Origin: Hymenoscyphus infarciens
Taxonomy: Eukaryota; Ascomycota; Leotiomycetes; Helotiales; Helotiaceae
Direction: 5' to 3'
NCBI GenBank assembly: GCA_001414345.1
Contig: LLCB01000224.1
Span: 35,773 to 99,772, forward strand
Length of the DNA stretch: 64,000 nucleotides
The first letter of the stretch is position 1, and the number at the start of each line of letters is the position of its first letter. The translations under genes were made by a program, and so were the position numbers. This document shows positions 22,098 to 33,188 of the stretch, one piece after another. Under the pieces are notes generated by a model. The model was given only the letters and a program-made list of their open reading frames with translations. It did not search any database and was not told the DNA's origin.

Positions 22098-23253
22098 AGA
22101 GCGGATGGTCAAGTTTTCATAGACGATATGCTCGACCTTGGCAATATGAGTCCCCTCCTAGGAGACTCAACCTTCGAGTTCTCCTTTCCTACAAATCTTG
22201 GAAAACTGCTGGAAATAGCTTCTAATTCCTCGAATTCGTTGTCAACGACTGGCTCTAGAAGGTTACATTCCGAGTTGGAATCGGATGCCTCTTCAAGAAA
22301 TTCTCGTGGTCATACTCGCGCCCCTTTCCTGGATCACCCTTCATGCCAACACCGGCATCGGGATCCAGCTGTTAGTGCTTGACCACCCAACTATTCGTAT
22401 GTCCCCTTCGTTCTTTTTCGATATTTTCTCTTCGTTCGCTGCTCGCGATAGACAATAAAAGGGATCGTAAATTTCTCTTCCAATCCGATAATCTAAAATT
22501 AGCCCACATAGTTGGAACAATCAAGTTCAATTGTCCCAGACTATCTGGATTAATTTTAAAGTGTTCCAAACGGTTAGGATAATGTACTTAAATTACCCCG
22601 GAGATCTAGAACAATGAGCTAGGAAGGTAGGTACGAACCTGAAGCAATTACATCCGCTTTCAGTGTCTATCGCGAGCTCCTGGCTAGCGAGCCCCTGACC
22701 AGCTAGAAAAGAATGTACTACTTTTCACAGTGCGTTACAGAATTATATTCAATGCAAGAAGACATTAACACTATCGGCTTCGACGTTATCTTAAACATCG
22801 CCCGAGAAAAAAGCGCTGTAATTTACGAGTACCTCTCTTGCAAAGAATGTTCCAAAGCCTTAACCAACTTCATCTTTCCCGCCATCATCTTCCCACGCCT
22901 CGTGAAACTCTTCTGTAATTTTACCAAGCATGGAAATATTCACGCGCAACCGATAAGCGTTGGCACTTTCAAGCTTACTGACGAGAAAGATTTGAAGCAT
23001 AAAAGGAAAGCTTCTCTTCACCTCGGCTGTTAGGCATATTGATCTGGTTCTTAATGGTTTTAGCAATACCGTGAGAGACTTCCAGGAGATAGAACAGATT
23101 ATACATGAGTTGGGAGATATAGTGACTGAGTCTAGGAAGTCGAATTTAAAATGGGCGATGGATACTGTTCGAAATCTGAGACTTCGATTAAAAATGATAG
23201 TCGAGATTGTTGACTCGCCCAATTGGGGTACTTACGAGGCAGAAGAACCGAGG
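22098..23253 (+). pseudogene. 5'-truncated AflR-type transcription regulator fragment
   Basis: The first segment (22098-22382) reads L-D-L-G-N-M-S-P-L-L-G-D and onward, like the low-complexity middle of a Zn2Cys6 regulator. The second (about 22713-22980) has Q-C-V-T-E-L-Y, then G-F-D-V-I-L-N-I-A-R-E-K-S-A, then L-S-C-K-E-C-S-K-A-L-T-N-F, the order seen in the C-terminal regulatory domain of AflR-like proteins. The third (about 23003-23253) continues R-H-I-D-L-V-L-N and D-F-Q-E-I-E-Q-I-I-H. Between the second and third segments the frame shifts near 22985-23005 with no obvious splice pair. No Zn2Cys6 motif is present: the upstream sequence is RIP relic. I infer a dead fragment, though missed introns could explain part of it. 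Confidence 0.6.
22505..22548. repeat. Dispersed palindromic motif, copy inside the regulator fragment
   Basis: The arm cacatagttggaacaat and the arm attgtcccagactatctgg can pair around a loop of about eight bases. Confidence 0.7.
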
Positions 23254-23256
23254 TAG

Positions 23257-23680
23257 GAAGCGAGGATAATTATAAGACCTTGCTTTTTCAAGAAGAGAGT
23301 ATTCTGGAGTGCAGCATATCCATATTCCCAAGGTGACGGTTTAGTAAATCTCTCAACTCAAAGCCTATTTTGCGTTCGGTCCAATGAGCTGTTACTGGAT
23401 ATAGGGGCACGAAGGACTCTTTCGCTTAGACTGCTAGAATCTCGGGTGTGTTTTGTGGTTTGTACAAACTTGTAGATCAAAATTACGACAAAGTGAGTGA
23501 AAACTTACCCACAGTCGTTACGAGATATTGCCTTGTTTATTTTTTACCGCATCCTCCTACCTGAAAATCCCACTGCCAAATTTGGGCCTTCTGGAAACTT
23601 AAGGTATAATCAAATGGGCCGCCTCAAGAGATAGTTAAGGAAAGGCTTAGTTCTTGCATTGGCATGAAGCAAAAAGTCTT
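23257..23680. other. Intergenic; nothing recognised
   Basis: No ORF or repeat supported between the regulator fragment and the peroxidase stop. Confidence 0.5.
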
Positions 23681-24695
23681 CTATACTACAGAAGACTGAC
23701 CAGGCAACGCACTCGTACAATCAACCATACCCGCCGCATCAACCCCAAGCATAGCCATCTTCTCCATCCTACAACAAGTTAGCAATCTCCCCTCACTCCA
23801 AACACAAAACGAACTTACGCAGGAACAAATTTCTCCGCCCAAAGGGTAGCATTCCCAGCAAAACCCCCAAACACAGAAGCCGTCTCCTGATGTTTAGAAA
23901 TACTCAAATCGCTTTGAAAGGTAAAAGGGGCTTCGCCAGTGGCGACTTGTTGGTAGAATGTTACATCCCATACGCCCGGGGTGCTATCGAGGGAGGCACC
24001 TGATTTGGATTCGTCTTCGAAGAATTGGTTTGCGCATGTGTGGGCACCGATTAAGGCTGTGAGATCTGTGTGGTCTAGTCCTTTTTTCGCGAAGGCTGAG
24101 AGGAAGACGTCGGCTGTGTCTGAGGCCTTTGGGATTTCTGATTCTGGGGCCCTATTCGGGAGTTAGTTTCAAGTTTTTGAGATACACGAATGTGAAAGAT
24201 ATTGAACGGAGTTACTTGGTACTTACTGGATGTTTGAATCCTTACGGCCTATGAGTATTTTGACCAGAGGACCATCGGTGCAAGATTTTATTGCGTGGGC
24301 TATTACTGTTAGATTTAAATTTTGAATTGGCTTTGGTATTGCTCACCTGCCGCGAATTGGATGATATCTGCCACTCCAACCCCATGTGCTGCAGCTTTGT
24401 CTTTGAGAACAGAACCAATGAATTCCATCCCTCTACTCTGGTTCCATTCGAGTTCCCCCGCAAGAATCAAGGAGCCATCACAGCCACCTGTTCCCGGGAA
24501 ACAATCATGGAAAGCTGATCGAATAGCTGCACGAGCATCAGGAGTGCATCCTTTTCCCTCTTCAAACATCGAACTAAACTCAGAAGAAATGGTTTTCCAG
24601 ACGGGTGGACATGTCGTCTGTCTGGAGACTAACGTAGACCCAGAAGCTATTGAGAAGATCGAACTGCTAATTAATGCTGCCGGATAGAAACGCAT
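23681..24695 (-). CDS. Secreted class II-like haem peroxidase
   Basis: Four exons on the minus strand: 24695-24347, 24305-24227, 24151-23819 and 23768-23681. Introns have donors GTGAGC, GTAAGT and GTAAGT, AG acceptors, and in the last intron a GCTAACT branch-like motif. The total is 849 nt, 282 residues. A signal peptide covers about residues 1-20. The distal haem site is R59-S-A-F-H63-D-C. The calcium-site region follows (G-G-C-D-G-S, about residues 70-75). The proximal histidine is H180 in A-L-I-G-A-H-T-C-A. The family oxidises phenolic and other donors with hydrogen peroxide outside the cell. At 282 residues it is shorter than basidiomycete lignin/manganese peroxidases. I did not find a clear Mn site or the exposed catalytic Trp, so a generic ascomycete peroxidase is the safe call. 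Confidence 0.9.
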
Positions 24696-25778
24696 CTTGA
24701 AAAGGAGACCGAAAAGACTGGATAGGTTGTGATGAAGAGCCTCAATGAGTTACCTCCTCACTCTCTGATAGTCCGAGGATCTCCTTATATTCAGAAACAA
24801 AGGAGGCATAGAGCCACTCTAGAGTCTTATGAGATACCAAGCTCTGTTTACCGGATTTGAGGGGTCACTAATCCTTCTCGCTTGACAAAAGGAGTCAATG
24901 CAACGATGTTTTCTTTGGTAATTACGTGGTATTGGTAGCCATTGTGGCGACTTACCACAATTTAAAAGAATCCATTTCAAATGCACGCAACTTGTTTGGT
25001 TGCCCGAGTTGAAGGCGTCTCGTGTGACCCAAAGGAAAGACCAGTCTGGTCAGCCAAAATAAGCTTAAAGCACCATTTGGCTCTCCAAGAAGCCTTATGG
25101 AAGGATTGCTTGTGACTTTGCCAGTCCCTAAAGGGGTTTGCATTGTTTTGCTTATGCATAGCCATTATGCCCCAGTCAGTAAGCCAGCCATATTGAGGCA
25201 CGGCTCGGGTCTTGAAAAGGAAATGCGGTGTACTCGGACTTGCTGGACGAGGCAAAGTAATCCTTGGCCAAGAAAGAGGTCATCTAATAGAGAATCTTAT
25301 CAAGGCGTTGCTTTTCTTCCCAAGCGGAGCAAGCGCAAAGCGTAGAGCAAGGAGAAAGCCAAAAAGTAGAAAAAGAGGCAGAATATCGATGCGTGAAAGG
25401 CGTACAAGAACTATAATGCTACGAAGATAAATATAATAAAATAAACCTCGGGGAGTAGAATCCCTATAGCTTCTGATGAAACAGAAAAACAAATGAAAAT
25501 TAGATAGACGCCACAAGAGCTTAAAAGCCGAGACCTAACAGGCTCAACAACACAGTAGTGAGGGCATAAACAACTCCAATGAAGCTGTGAGGAAAAAAGG
25601 TGTCGAGTGATAACTGGAGGGGGAGAGAAGGGTTTGAGTTTGAAATCTAGGGCTGCCAAGACAGACCAACCGCGTCATTCCCAGCTCGTCCAACCTGGAC
25701 TCAACATCAACCCTTCCTCGAGATGCGGCGCACGCTGGATACCACCTGAACCCCAACTTCTATCTGCCTTTCTCGATC
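24696..25778. other. Intergenic region between peroxidase and CENP-L genes
   Basis: Divergent promoter space for the peroxidase (minus) and the Fta1-like gene (plus). Short ORFs on both strands overlap each other and show no coding character. Confidence 0.5.
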
Positions 25779-26822
25779 ATGGCTCCAGACTCACCAATAT
25801 ATCCGCTCTACGACACAGCCTTCACTCTGCACCGCGCCTCACCCCTCTACACAGGCCTCGACCACCCTCTCGAACGCGTCGACCTCCAGCAACTCGCTCG
25901 AAAATTTCGCGATATACTAGCAGGGGAGGTGCTACGAGGCGTGCAGGTTGGCTTAGATCCTGATTATACAGTCTTGGGTACCTCAGGAGCACTTCGAAGT
26001 GTGGTCTGGGGACCTCTGCCGTACGAGGAACGATGGGACGAACATAACGAGGCACAAGTTGATAACGAAGAGGATACGGGCAGCGGACTGGACGAAAGCC
26101 GAGGGCATATGATTAATATCAACTACGAAAAGACTGAATACACGGCTATTCTACTTCGAGATACCACTGGGAATGGAAATGTCTGGGATACCACACTCGG
26201 CGTCGGGGAAGTTAAAGATGGGTTTGAGAGCTTTCCTCTCTTGTTGTGCAAGATGCCGGGTCCGCTGCGAGACACCTTCGTCGAATTTCTAGCAACTACG
26301 TTCGACGTCAGGATATCCGTCCTCCAGTTTCCGAACAACTACATTATGAAGTCCTTCGAGCAGTACGTGAGATACGTGTGCCTGGGGGAGGACGGGGAGC
26401 CTCTTAGTGACGCCGAGAGCAGCCGCACGATCAAAAGGGTGGTCGGAGGAGTTGATGTTCAGATAGGATTTGACGTACCCGGTGGATCATTGAAGAGCAT
26501 CACGATGAAACTCACACAGCAAGATGTGCCGCGGATTATTGCGATGGGCAAAAAATTACAAAATACGTCCGGGAATGCACCTTTCTTCGATGCCATGGTC
26601 GGCTATGTCAACAAACATCTCGCCTTGGATTTGACCCACGATAGAGTCAAGAATACTAGAATCGCATGCAATGCATTCGTTTTGGGCGCGGAAGGTCGAG
26701 TGAAATTCATATACCCAGGCCTTGAGGAAGGCAGCAGCCCTCAGAAGCGTGCTTCAAAGCGGCTACTTCATGGGTTAATAGCTTTCGCAAAAGGCCCGTC
26801 AAACAACAACGAGGAACCCTGA
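25779..26822 (+). CDS. Kinetochore protein Fta1 / CENP-L homologue
   Basis: Single-exon ORF of 347 residues. The start context (tcgatcATGGCT) and the N-terminus P-L-Y-D-T-A-F-T-L-H-R-A-S-P-L-Y-T-G match the opening of fungal Sim4-complex subunit Fta1, the CENP-L orthologue (Iml3 in budding yeast). CENP-L pairs with CENP-N at the inner kinetochore to help recognise CENP-A nucleosomes. The C-terminal half carries V-D-V-Q-I-G-F-D-V-P, then the L-T-Q-Q-D-V-P-R-I-I-A-M-G segment and D-A-M-V-G-Y-V-N-K-H-L-A-L-D-L, in keeping with the C-terminal sheet and helices of the family. There is a short acidic linker near residues 92-106. Length is normal for the family. The call rests on sequence memory, not a search. 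Confidence 0.78.
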   Translation: MAPDSPIYPLYDTAFTLHRASPLYTGLDHPLERVDLQQLARKFRDILAGEVLRGVQVGLDPDYTVLGTSGALRSVVWGPLPYEERWDEHNEAQVDNEEDTGSGLDESRGHMININYEKTEYTAILLRDTTGNGNVWDTTLGVGEVKDGFESFPLLLCKMPGPLRDTFVEFLATTFDVRISVLQFPNNYIMKSFEQYVRYVCLGEDGEPLSDAESSRTIKRVVGGVDVQIGFDVPGGSLKSITMKLTQQDVPRIIAMGKKLQNTSGNAPFFDAMVGYVNKHLALDLTHDRVKNTRIACNAFVLGAEGRVKFIYPGLEEGSSPQKRASKRLLHGLIAFAKGPSNNNEEP

Positions 26823-27602
26823 AGGAATCAAGAGAAGTTCTCTTTGCGAATTTGAAATAGTGGGTTTTTCTGGCAGTTGCGAGCATTTTGATATGTCCAC
26901 CTCAAAGATCTCAACAATGTTGGCGATCGCAGATAGTGGACTGACTCCCACCATTAAGATTGAAACCTGTGGGGCTACTGGGATATATCGAGAGCTAAGA
27001 AGCCGACCTCCTTTTGCAATTGGCATAAGAGAAGTGGACAGTCATAGTAGAAAAACTCCCATCATCCACTCCGGAGTCCATGGAAGATAACTCCGGGAAG
27101 ATGCTTGACCTTGAATTTTGATACTTTACGGGGTCAAAGTGCCGTATTAGTACCTGAATTAACTGACAAGGACCCTGAAATCAATACAGAGGTCACCCAA
27201 ACCCAAATCGCAATACGACATTGAAATTCAGAAGGATTCATGATGATAGATGAATGTTTGTTTCCCAGCAAAGGTTCACTTGCACATGTTACCTCCGTAG
27301 GTGGAGATCCCCCCTTTGATTTTGTCCGATGCACCCCCACTACCCCTCATTTTCCTCATCCTCTGGAACGAATTTTAAAGTAGCCCAAACGATGATGAAA
27401 ATATTGTCTTCTAGACCTCTTCTCTTGCTCACACATACGCATCCTGTATCGGTCATGCTGAACGAGGCCTGTCTTCTCATTCGTTAATCATCCGTGAATA
27501 TCCCATCATATGACCGTTGTAGACGAACCGGGCTAGAAGCTCTCTGGGAAGAGACCTTGCATATTTTGACAGGCTGTTGAGACGGCGAGAAATATTAAGA
27601 GA
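26823..27602. other. Intergenic; nothing recognised
   Basis: Short overlapping ORFs only. Confidence 0.5.
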
Positions 27603-28860
27603 AGATGGCGTGGAAAGTAGAGAACTTCAACTGCTCCCAAGTCACCCTCAGCAGTGAATTCCAAAACCACATACATTCAATCGTTGACCAACACAGGCTC
27701 TGTCTCATTCGGAGGACCCAACGGCTACATTTCAGCCTACCGAAACTTGCTCGTTCAAGATTTGAATAGAACCACCCTCTACGAAAACCAATTCCAGTTA
27801 GCAGACAAAGCCCGCACACTTGCGGATTTCGCGGTCGGAAAGAATTCTGTCGCATACACCATCGACGGTGCCAAAAGAGTTAGCGCTACTTTTGGTAAGG
27901 GTTTATTTATCACTAGACGTTCAAACTACTGCTCAACAGCAAATCTCGAAGCAGTTCTTAGCAGTATAAAACTGCTCACTAGCCATCGATCATATATCTA
28001 GGCAATCTTACCCCTATCCAAGCACCACTTGACAGAGGAACCACAAAGCCTCCTACTTATACATTTTATTCTTTGAGTTATACCTTGATATTAGTAGTGG
28101 CAATAAAAGATTACTACCTCTTTACTAGAGACAAAGAAATTCTTCCTAGTGTTTGAATGAAACCTAAACGACTATTGGCCTTCACAGGAAGCTATATTGA
28201 TTCTCAGAGGCTTCCCGGGCTTGTCGTTGCACATATACCTTTATCTTATAAGTTCATTCTCCCCAAGAACATCACTAATATTTATAGTAGACTTTCTACC
28301 CCTTGGTGGACAAATTATTGGAGCCTCTAGTCAAATCAAGATTGCCTATTACGACGCCCTAAACAGCATGAGCCAAGTGAGCTCTCCAGTCAGGGCAAAT
28401 AGCACCTTCAACTCAAAAGCCAGTACCCTGAAAGACAACATACGCACAAATCTCTACAGCAACGAGACGGGAATGATGGGAATGAGCGATCTATGAATCC
28501 AACCGGACTATGTCACGATATCAATGTCTGGGCTGTAACCACAGGTCTCACACCCTCAAACGAAAATAGTCAATCACTCCTCTCCCCGCCTTCAGAGACA
28601 ACCCTCCCATTAGCTTTCCAGAATCTCGCGGGCTGGGACGCAAATCAAGTCGTCAGTCCCTAAGCCTCGGGCGTCGCAGTTGAAGCCCTCCTCTCCCTCA
28701 ACAACGGAACAGCATCCCTCACACTGCTTGAAAGAATCTGGGGGTCAAGGGATACCGAGTGGGACGGCTGCTGAGGTTTATTCTCCGGATGGGTGGGTGA
28801 CTGGGGGGAGTGAGAGTGGGAATAGGACTGCAAGTTCTAGTTCGAGGACAGACTGAGGTT
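27603..28860 (+). pseudogene. Broken gene of unknown function
   Basis: Coding-like stretches lie on the + strand but in different frames with stops between. 27654-27900 contains L-T-N-T-G-S-V-S-F-G-G-P-N-G-Y-I-S and V-G-K-N-S-V-A-Y-T-I-D-G. Around 28340-28430 reads K-I-A-Y-Y-D-A-L-N-S-M-S-Q-V-S-S. From about 28525 reads V-W-A-V-T-T-G-L-T-P-S-N. Alternating beta-strand-like segments with G-S-V-S and Y-Y-D motifs could come from a secreted beta-propeller or lectin-like protein, but I do not recognise the family. An in-frame stop lies near 28660 and another near 28771. Missed introns could join some parts but not all. Confidence 0.4.
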
Positions 28861-29248
28861 GTAGATATTGTCATCTCGAAGGCAGCCTGTTGATGGCTGT
28901 CTCAACGTCGTTAGTAGGGCAGCTAGTTTTAAAACACTCATCAAATAATGTTTCATCTAAACCTTATTTCTTGTTTGTTTAATTTACCATGACAAAATAT
29001 GACAGACAGATTCTCGAACGCAGCGGGACGGGAGGGGCTGTCCTATTTGGGTCACGTGGAAGACGAATTCCGACTAAACCTTGAACCAAGATCCCAGCAC
29101 CAGGAACTAACTGACTAGTGGTCTGTAACGTGGACATACGACGCTAGCTTGAGAAACCGAAAGCAAGTCAACACCCTCAATTGCTCCCGTTGTCCACTTC
29201 GTCCTCCTTCTGACCAGCCGGCACTCACCGTGTCTCTGTATCACCTAA
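28861..29248. other. Upstream region of the C2H2 regulator gene
   Basis: No gene seen. Contains a CACGTG motif near 29053. Confidence 0.4.
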
Positions 29249-32200
29249 ATGGATCAACCGGAACTACAAATCCCCTCTCCCAGCTCTACAAGTACCAAAT
29301 CTCACGAGAGCAAAGCGCCATCGACGGATGTGTTTCGCTGTCAACAGTGCTCTAAGACCTTCAATCGACGGGAGAATCTTAGTCGTCATCTTAAAACTCG
29401 TAGGTTTTACTTAGTTCACGACATTGCCCCTTATTCTGGGCGCACCACGTGCTCTGTCTTAAGAGCAACGAAGAGGTGTTTACCTAAAATAGGTGTCCGG
29501 AAAGAGTTGGGAGAATCAATTCAGATTAACTTTGATTCTCCTAGTCCTCCGCGTACGATAGTCTCCTCGTTTTCTCAGCAATCTCCGTTTGCTTCCTCAA
29601 GAGTCATTACGTAAACTTTTCTTTCACTACAAGAATATAAGTTGATTGAGAAGACAATAGACATTGCATTACCTGCGCATCCATGCTCCAAATGTCCCAA
29701 AGCCTTCACTCGGAGCGATTTGTTGAAGCGGCATGAACAAGGCCACGAGAGATGGGATAAGAAAGGCGGGAAAGATGCAAAGGGGTCGTCCAAGAGAAGG
29801 AAGGTCGACGCGGTGACTTCTCTCATATCCCCCACTGGACCACCATCCCAATCAATTCCCGTGGATCTCAGACTTCATCCTCGAAATGATCCAAGAAATC
29901 ATGACCTTCAACTCGAGACCGAAAGGTTATATCGTCAGACAGGCAGCCAAATCGCCATGCACCTAAATACTCAGCTCAACCCGGCACCCCAACCAATTCT
30001 TCAAACGCACCCGGACAATAATTACCAACCGTATCCTATCCAGAAATCATTTACTTATAGACCACACAACCAAATTGATAGCCATCATTATGAACCCATA
30101 CTCACAAACCATATGGAGCCACCGAAGCCTCATATTCCACAATACGATCACTTTGATTCAATCGACAACTCCTTTCTTCAACTCGACTTTTCTTCATTCC
30201 TCCTTCCTCCCGGTATGAACCACAACAGCAATGAATGGTTTTCCTACGACTTTTACTCTGCCGTGCGAGAAACCGGAAATGAAATGGAAGGACTGCAGAC
30301 CGGACTTCTAGATCCGAACTTGGTAAAACAGGGGCAACCTTTTCAAGGGAGTCCTGTGGACGCTTCTCATCCGAGAATGCTGCTTGATAGAACGCTCTTG
30401 GAACAATCCCTCCCTAGAAATGACCACCATACCGCACCCAGCAGTGAGTCAAAAACAGCAAGTAGCGAAATCGCACCTGATCTATCACCCCTCAATGTAC
30501 CTTCAGATGACGACAAATGGCCGTTCATGTGGAACCCATGCTCTAGCCAAATCTTGACAGCAGAACCAGTCAATCTCCCAGATGATCACCGCCTATTTCG
30601 AGCCCATAGGACAAGATTTGATATCACAGACCATACCTTTCAGAGAGTTCAAGCATTTCTTACACCACCTCCTGGCGGTGAATCCCTCGACTCCCAGACA
30701 GGAACCTTTACACTTCCAAGTTTACCCGTCGCCAATGTGTTCATTGGGTTGTTCTTTAAGCATTTCTCTAGTCAGATGCCGGTTCTTCATCATCCAACTG
30801 TTGATACAAATACGGATCTACCTCCACCACTTCTTGCGGCCATCATCATAATTGGAGCTACTTATAGTGGACTGAAGAATTCGAGACGTTTTGCCATTGT
30901 ATTGGTTGATGTTGTTAGGTGGCATCTTCAAATTGCTCTGGAATTCGACAATAGTCTGATGAGAGATGGCATGATTCTCTATGCCGAAGCTCTCATATGC
31001 TATGTTGGCCTCTGGTGTGGTAATAAGCGAGCTTTTGAAATGGCGGAAGTCGTTCGTGGGGCTTTGGTCACATACATTCGACGTATTGCGTTTGGGCTCA
31101 ATCTCGATTTGGTAATAAAAAATGATGGCTGTCTTCAGCAGGACCCCATTCAATACGAGTGGAAGAAATGGATAGCAAGAGAATCCCAAAAGAGGTTGTT
31201 CTGGGTAGTCTACTGCATCGATCTTCAATTTCCAACAATTTTGAATCTCCCGGCGACGATAGCTATGGGGGAAGTTAGTCATTTATGTTGTCCATGCGAT
31301 GAAGTTTTCTGGACATCGCCTTCTGCGCATAATTGGAAGAGCATGCTTGGCTCTGCGCCAGTTCCTCCTTCACGGTCGTTCTCTGCTGCAGTTGGTCCTT
31401 TTGTACTAAACACTTCGGGTGCTGGTGTTGATCAATATCAAACTCCGCGTCAAAGGCTACCAAAACTGGATCTGAACGAATGGAGTGCATTCCTAGTCTT
31501 GATCACAATCCAAAACGAGGTGTTCCAATTTTCTCACCAATCGAATATCGCCCTAACATTTACTCGGTACGGTCAATCACAAACAAACGGAATGAACGAA
31601 GGCGATGAAGTGATCTCGCTCCTACAAAAGCTCCAAAACAATCGCCGAACACAACTCCTCCAATCTCTCAAATCCTGGTCTTCAACCTACCTTCCTCTTA
31701 ACCACCTACCAACTCACCCCCTCACCCACTTCCAACGCTGCTCAGCGACAATCCACCACCTCTCAACCATTCTCCTCGACGTCTCTCTCTCCGACCTCCA
31801 AGGCGCAATAGGCAAAGACGGTCCCTCAGGAATAGTCACCGCCCTCACACGACTAAAATCCTGGGTTCAACTCGACCCCCTCAAAGCAGAAACCTGCGCC
31901 TACAATGCCGTCCGTGCAATCATCTCTCTCACCCCCTCCAAATGCCAAGGACGCGGGACAGAAACCACACCCGAAACAATCATCACGCTCTTCCTCTGCC
32001 ACTTGGTGATTTGGGTGTTCGCTATTGTGTGTAAACGTTGTTCGTACGTGCGGTTTTTAGAGATGGTTAGGGAGATTCCGGGGAGATTAGGGGATGGCCG
32101 GTTTTTTGTTAACGTGTTAAAGAGGATTGATAGGTTGGATGATAATGCTGGGGGAGAGGAGAGGGAGAAGCTTAATATGCGGAAGAGGTTTTTGCTTTTT

Positions 32201-32317
32201 AAGAGTGCGGCTGAGGTGTTGACGAGGTTGGGGACTTGGGGGGCGGCGTTGAATTTGGCTATGCTTTTGCAGAAGACGGCGGAGATGTCGGGTGTTGGCG
32301 GGTTGTTGACTTGTTGA
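29249..32317 (+). CDS. C2H2 zinc-finger / fungal_trans transcription factor
   Basis: Exons 29249-29399 and 29661-32317 give 935 residues. The 261-nt intron (GTAGGT...ATAG) splits the last His codon of the first finger. This splice is supported because it completes two canonical fingers: C31-X2-C34-X12-H47-X3-H51 and C59-X2-C62-X12-H75-X3-H79. A basic stretch (K-R-R-K) follows and may be a nuclear signal. Residues ~85-330 are Pro/Gln/His-rich and probably disordered. From about residue 380 comes a fungal-specific transcription factor domain (V-F-I-G-L-F-F-K-H-F-S-S-Q-M-P-V-L-H-H-P, then L-L-A-A-I-I-I-I-G-A-T-Y-S-G) running towards the C-terminus. Such proteins control metabolic genes; the target is unknown. 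Intact and not next to an obvious target cluster. Confidence 0.88.
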
Positions 32318-33188
32318 TGTCATATTACATGGAAGTTATTTTGGAAATATTTAGGGGGAGTGTAGGAGGTGTGCTTTTGTTAGGAGTCGTTTGTGACGCA
32401 GAACTTGCTGCATAGTTGCCGAGTTTTCTATGCTGTGCTTTGGCACGACTGGAATAATTCAAGTTTTATTCACCGCTATCTGTCAAAATTAGCCTTGTCG
32501 ACAAGATTACCCTAAGATGTGCTTTTATTGCACGAAAGACAATACTTACACAAGTATATATATCGACTTTGTCTGGGGTACAGGAAAATGAGTCAGCGTT
32601 CGACTGACCAATCCCCAAGCTCTCTGTTCGTTATTTAAAAGCCAAGTCTTTCAAACGTACGCCCAGCTGCATCATCTTCTTTCGGCGATGACTCTTCATA
32701 TTCCGCCTGCGTTTATGCCCGCATATTTCGATGCATTTCCATGGTGTTTGCTCCATTAATTTAACTCAGTCTCAGGTACTGAATCAATTTGATTGGTCGA
32801 AATGAATGAAGCGATGCGGGGAAACTCTCAGCTTCTCGCTGCCTGGAGTAGGTACCCGAAAATCATCAAGAGAGAAATGTGAGAGGTATAAGTAGGGAGC
32901 CATTGCCTTGCTTTTTTTTTTCAATCACATCACTCTTCCTGAACCTCTGTCTTGTCATCGCAAAATTTCGGACCGCAATCGTATTCCCGTCCCTCACCCT
33001 TCATTGCTTCAGATCTTCCGCGCAATTTCATTCTCCCGAAACCTTGAGGGGATTGTCAGAATTCGGGTTTTTCTAAACGTTCTTGGAGGATTAATTCGAC
33101 TTTTCAAGTCTGTTGACACATTACTTACATAAAGCAGGTACACCCACAAGAAAGCCTGTATCTTCCCGCCACTTGCTGAGCCGCAACG
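32318..33188. other. Intergenic and 5' leader of the DUF4139 gene
   Basis: No ORF with coding character. A T-rich/CT-rich stretch near 32910-33010 is typical of fungal promoters and leaders. Confidence 0.5.

Noticed and set aside
23681..32317. Secondary metabolite cluster (peroxidase, regulator fragment, C2H2 regulator)
   Set aside because: No backbone synthase, transporter or tailoring genes; CENP-L lies between them.
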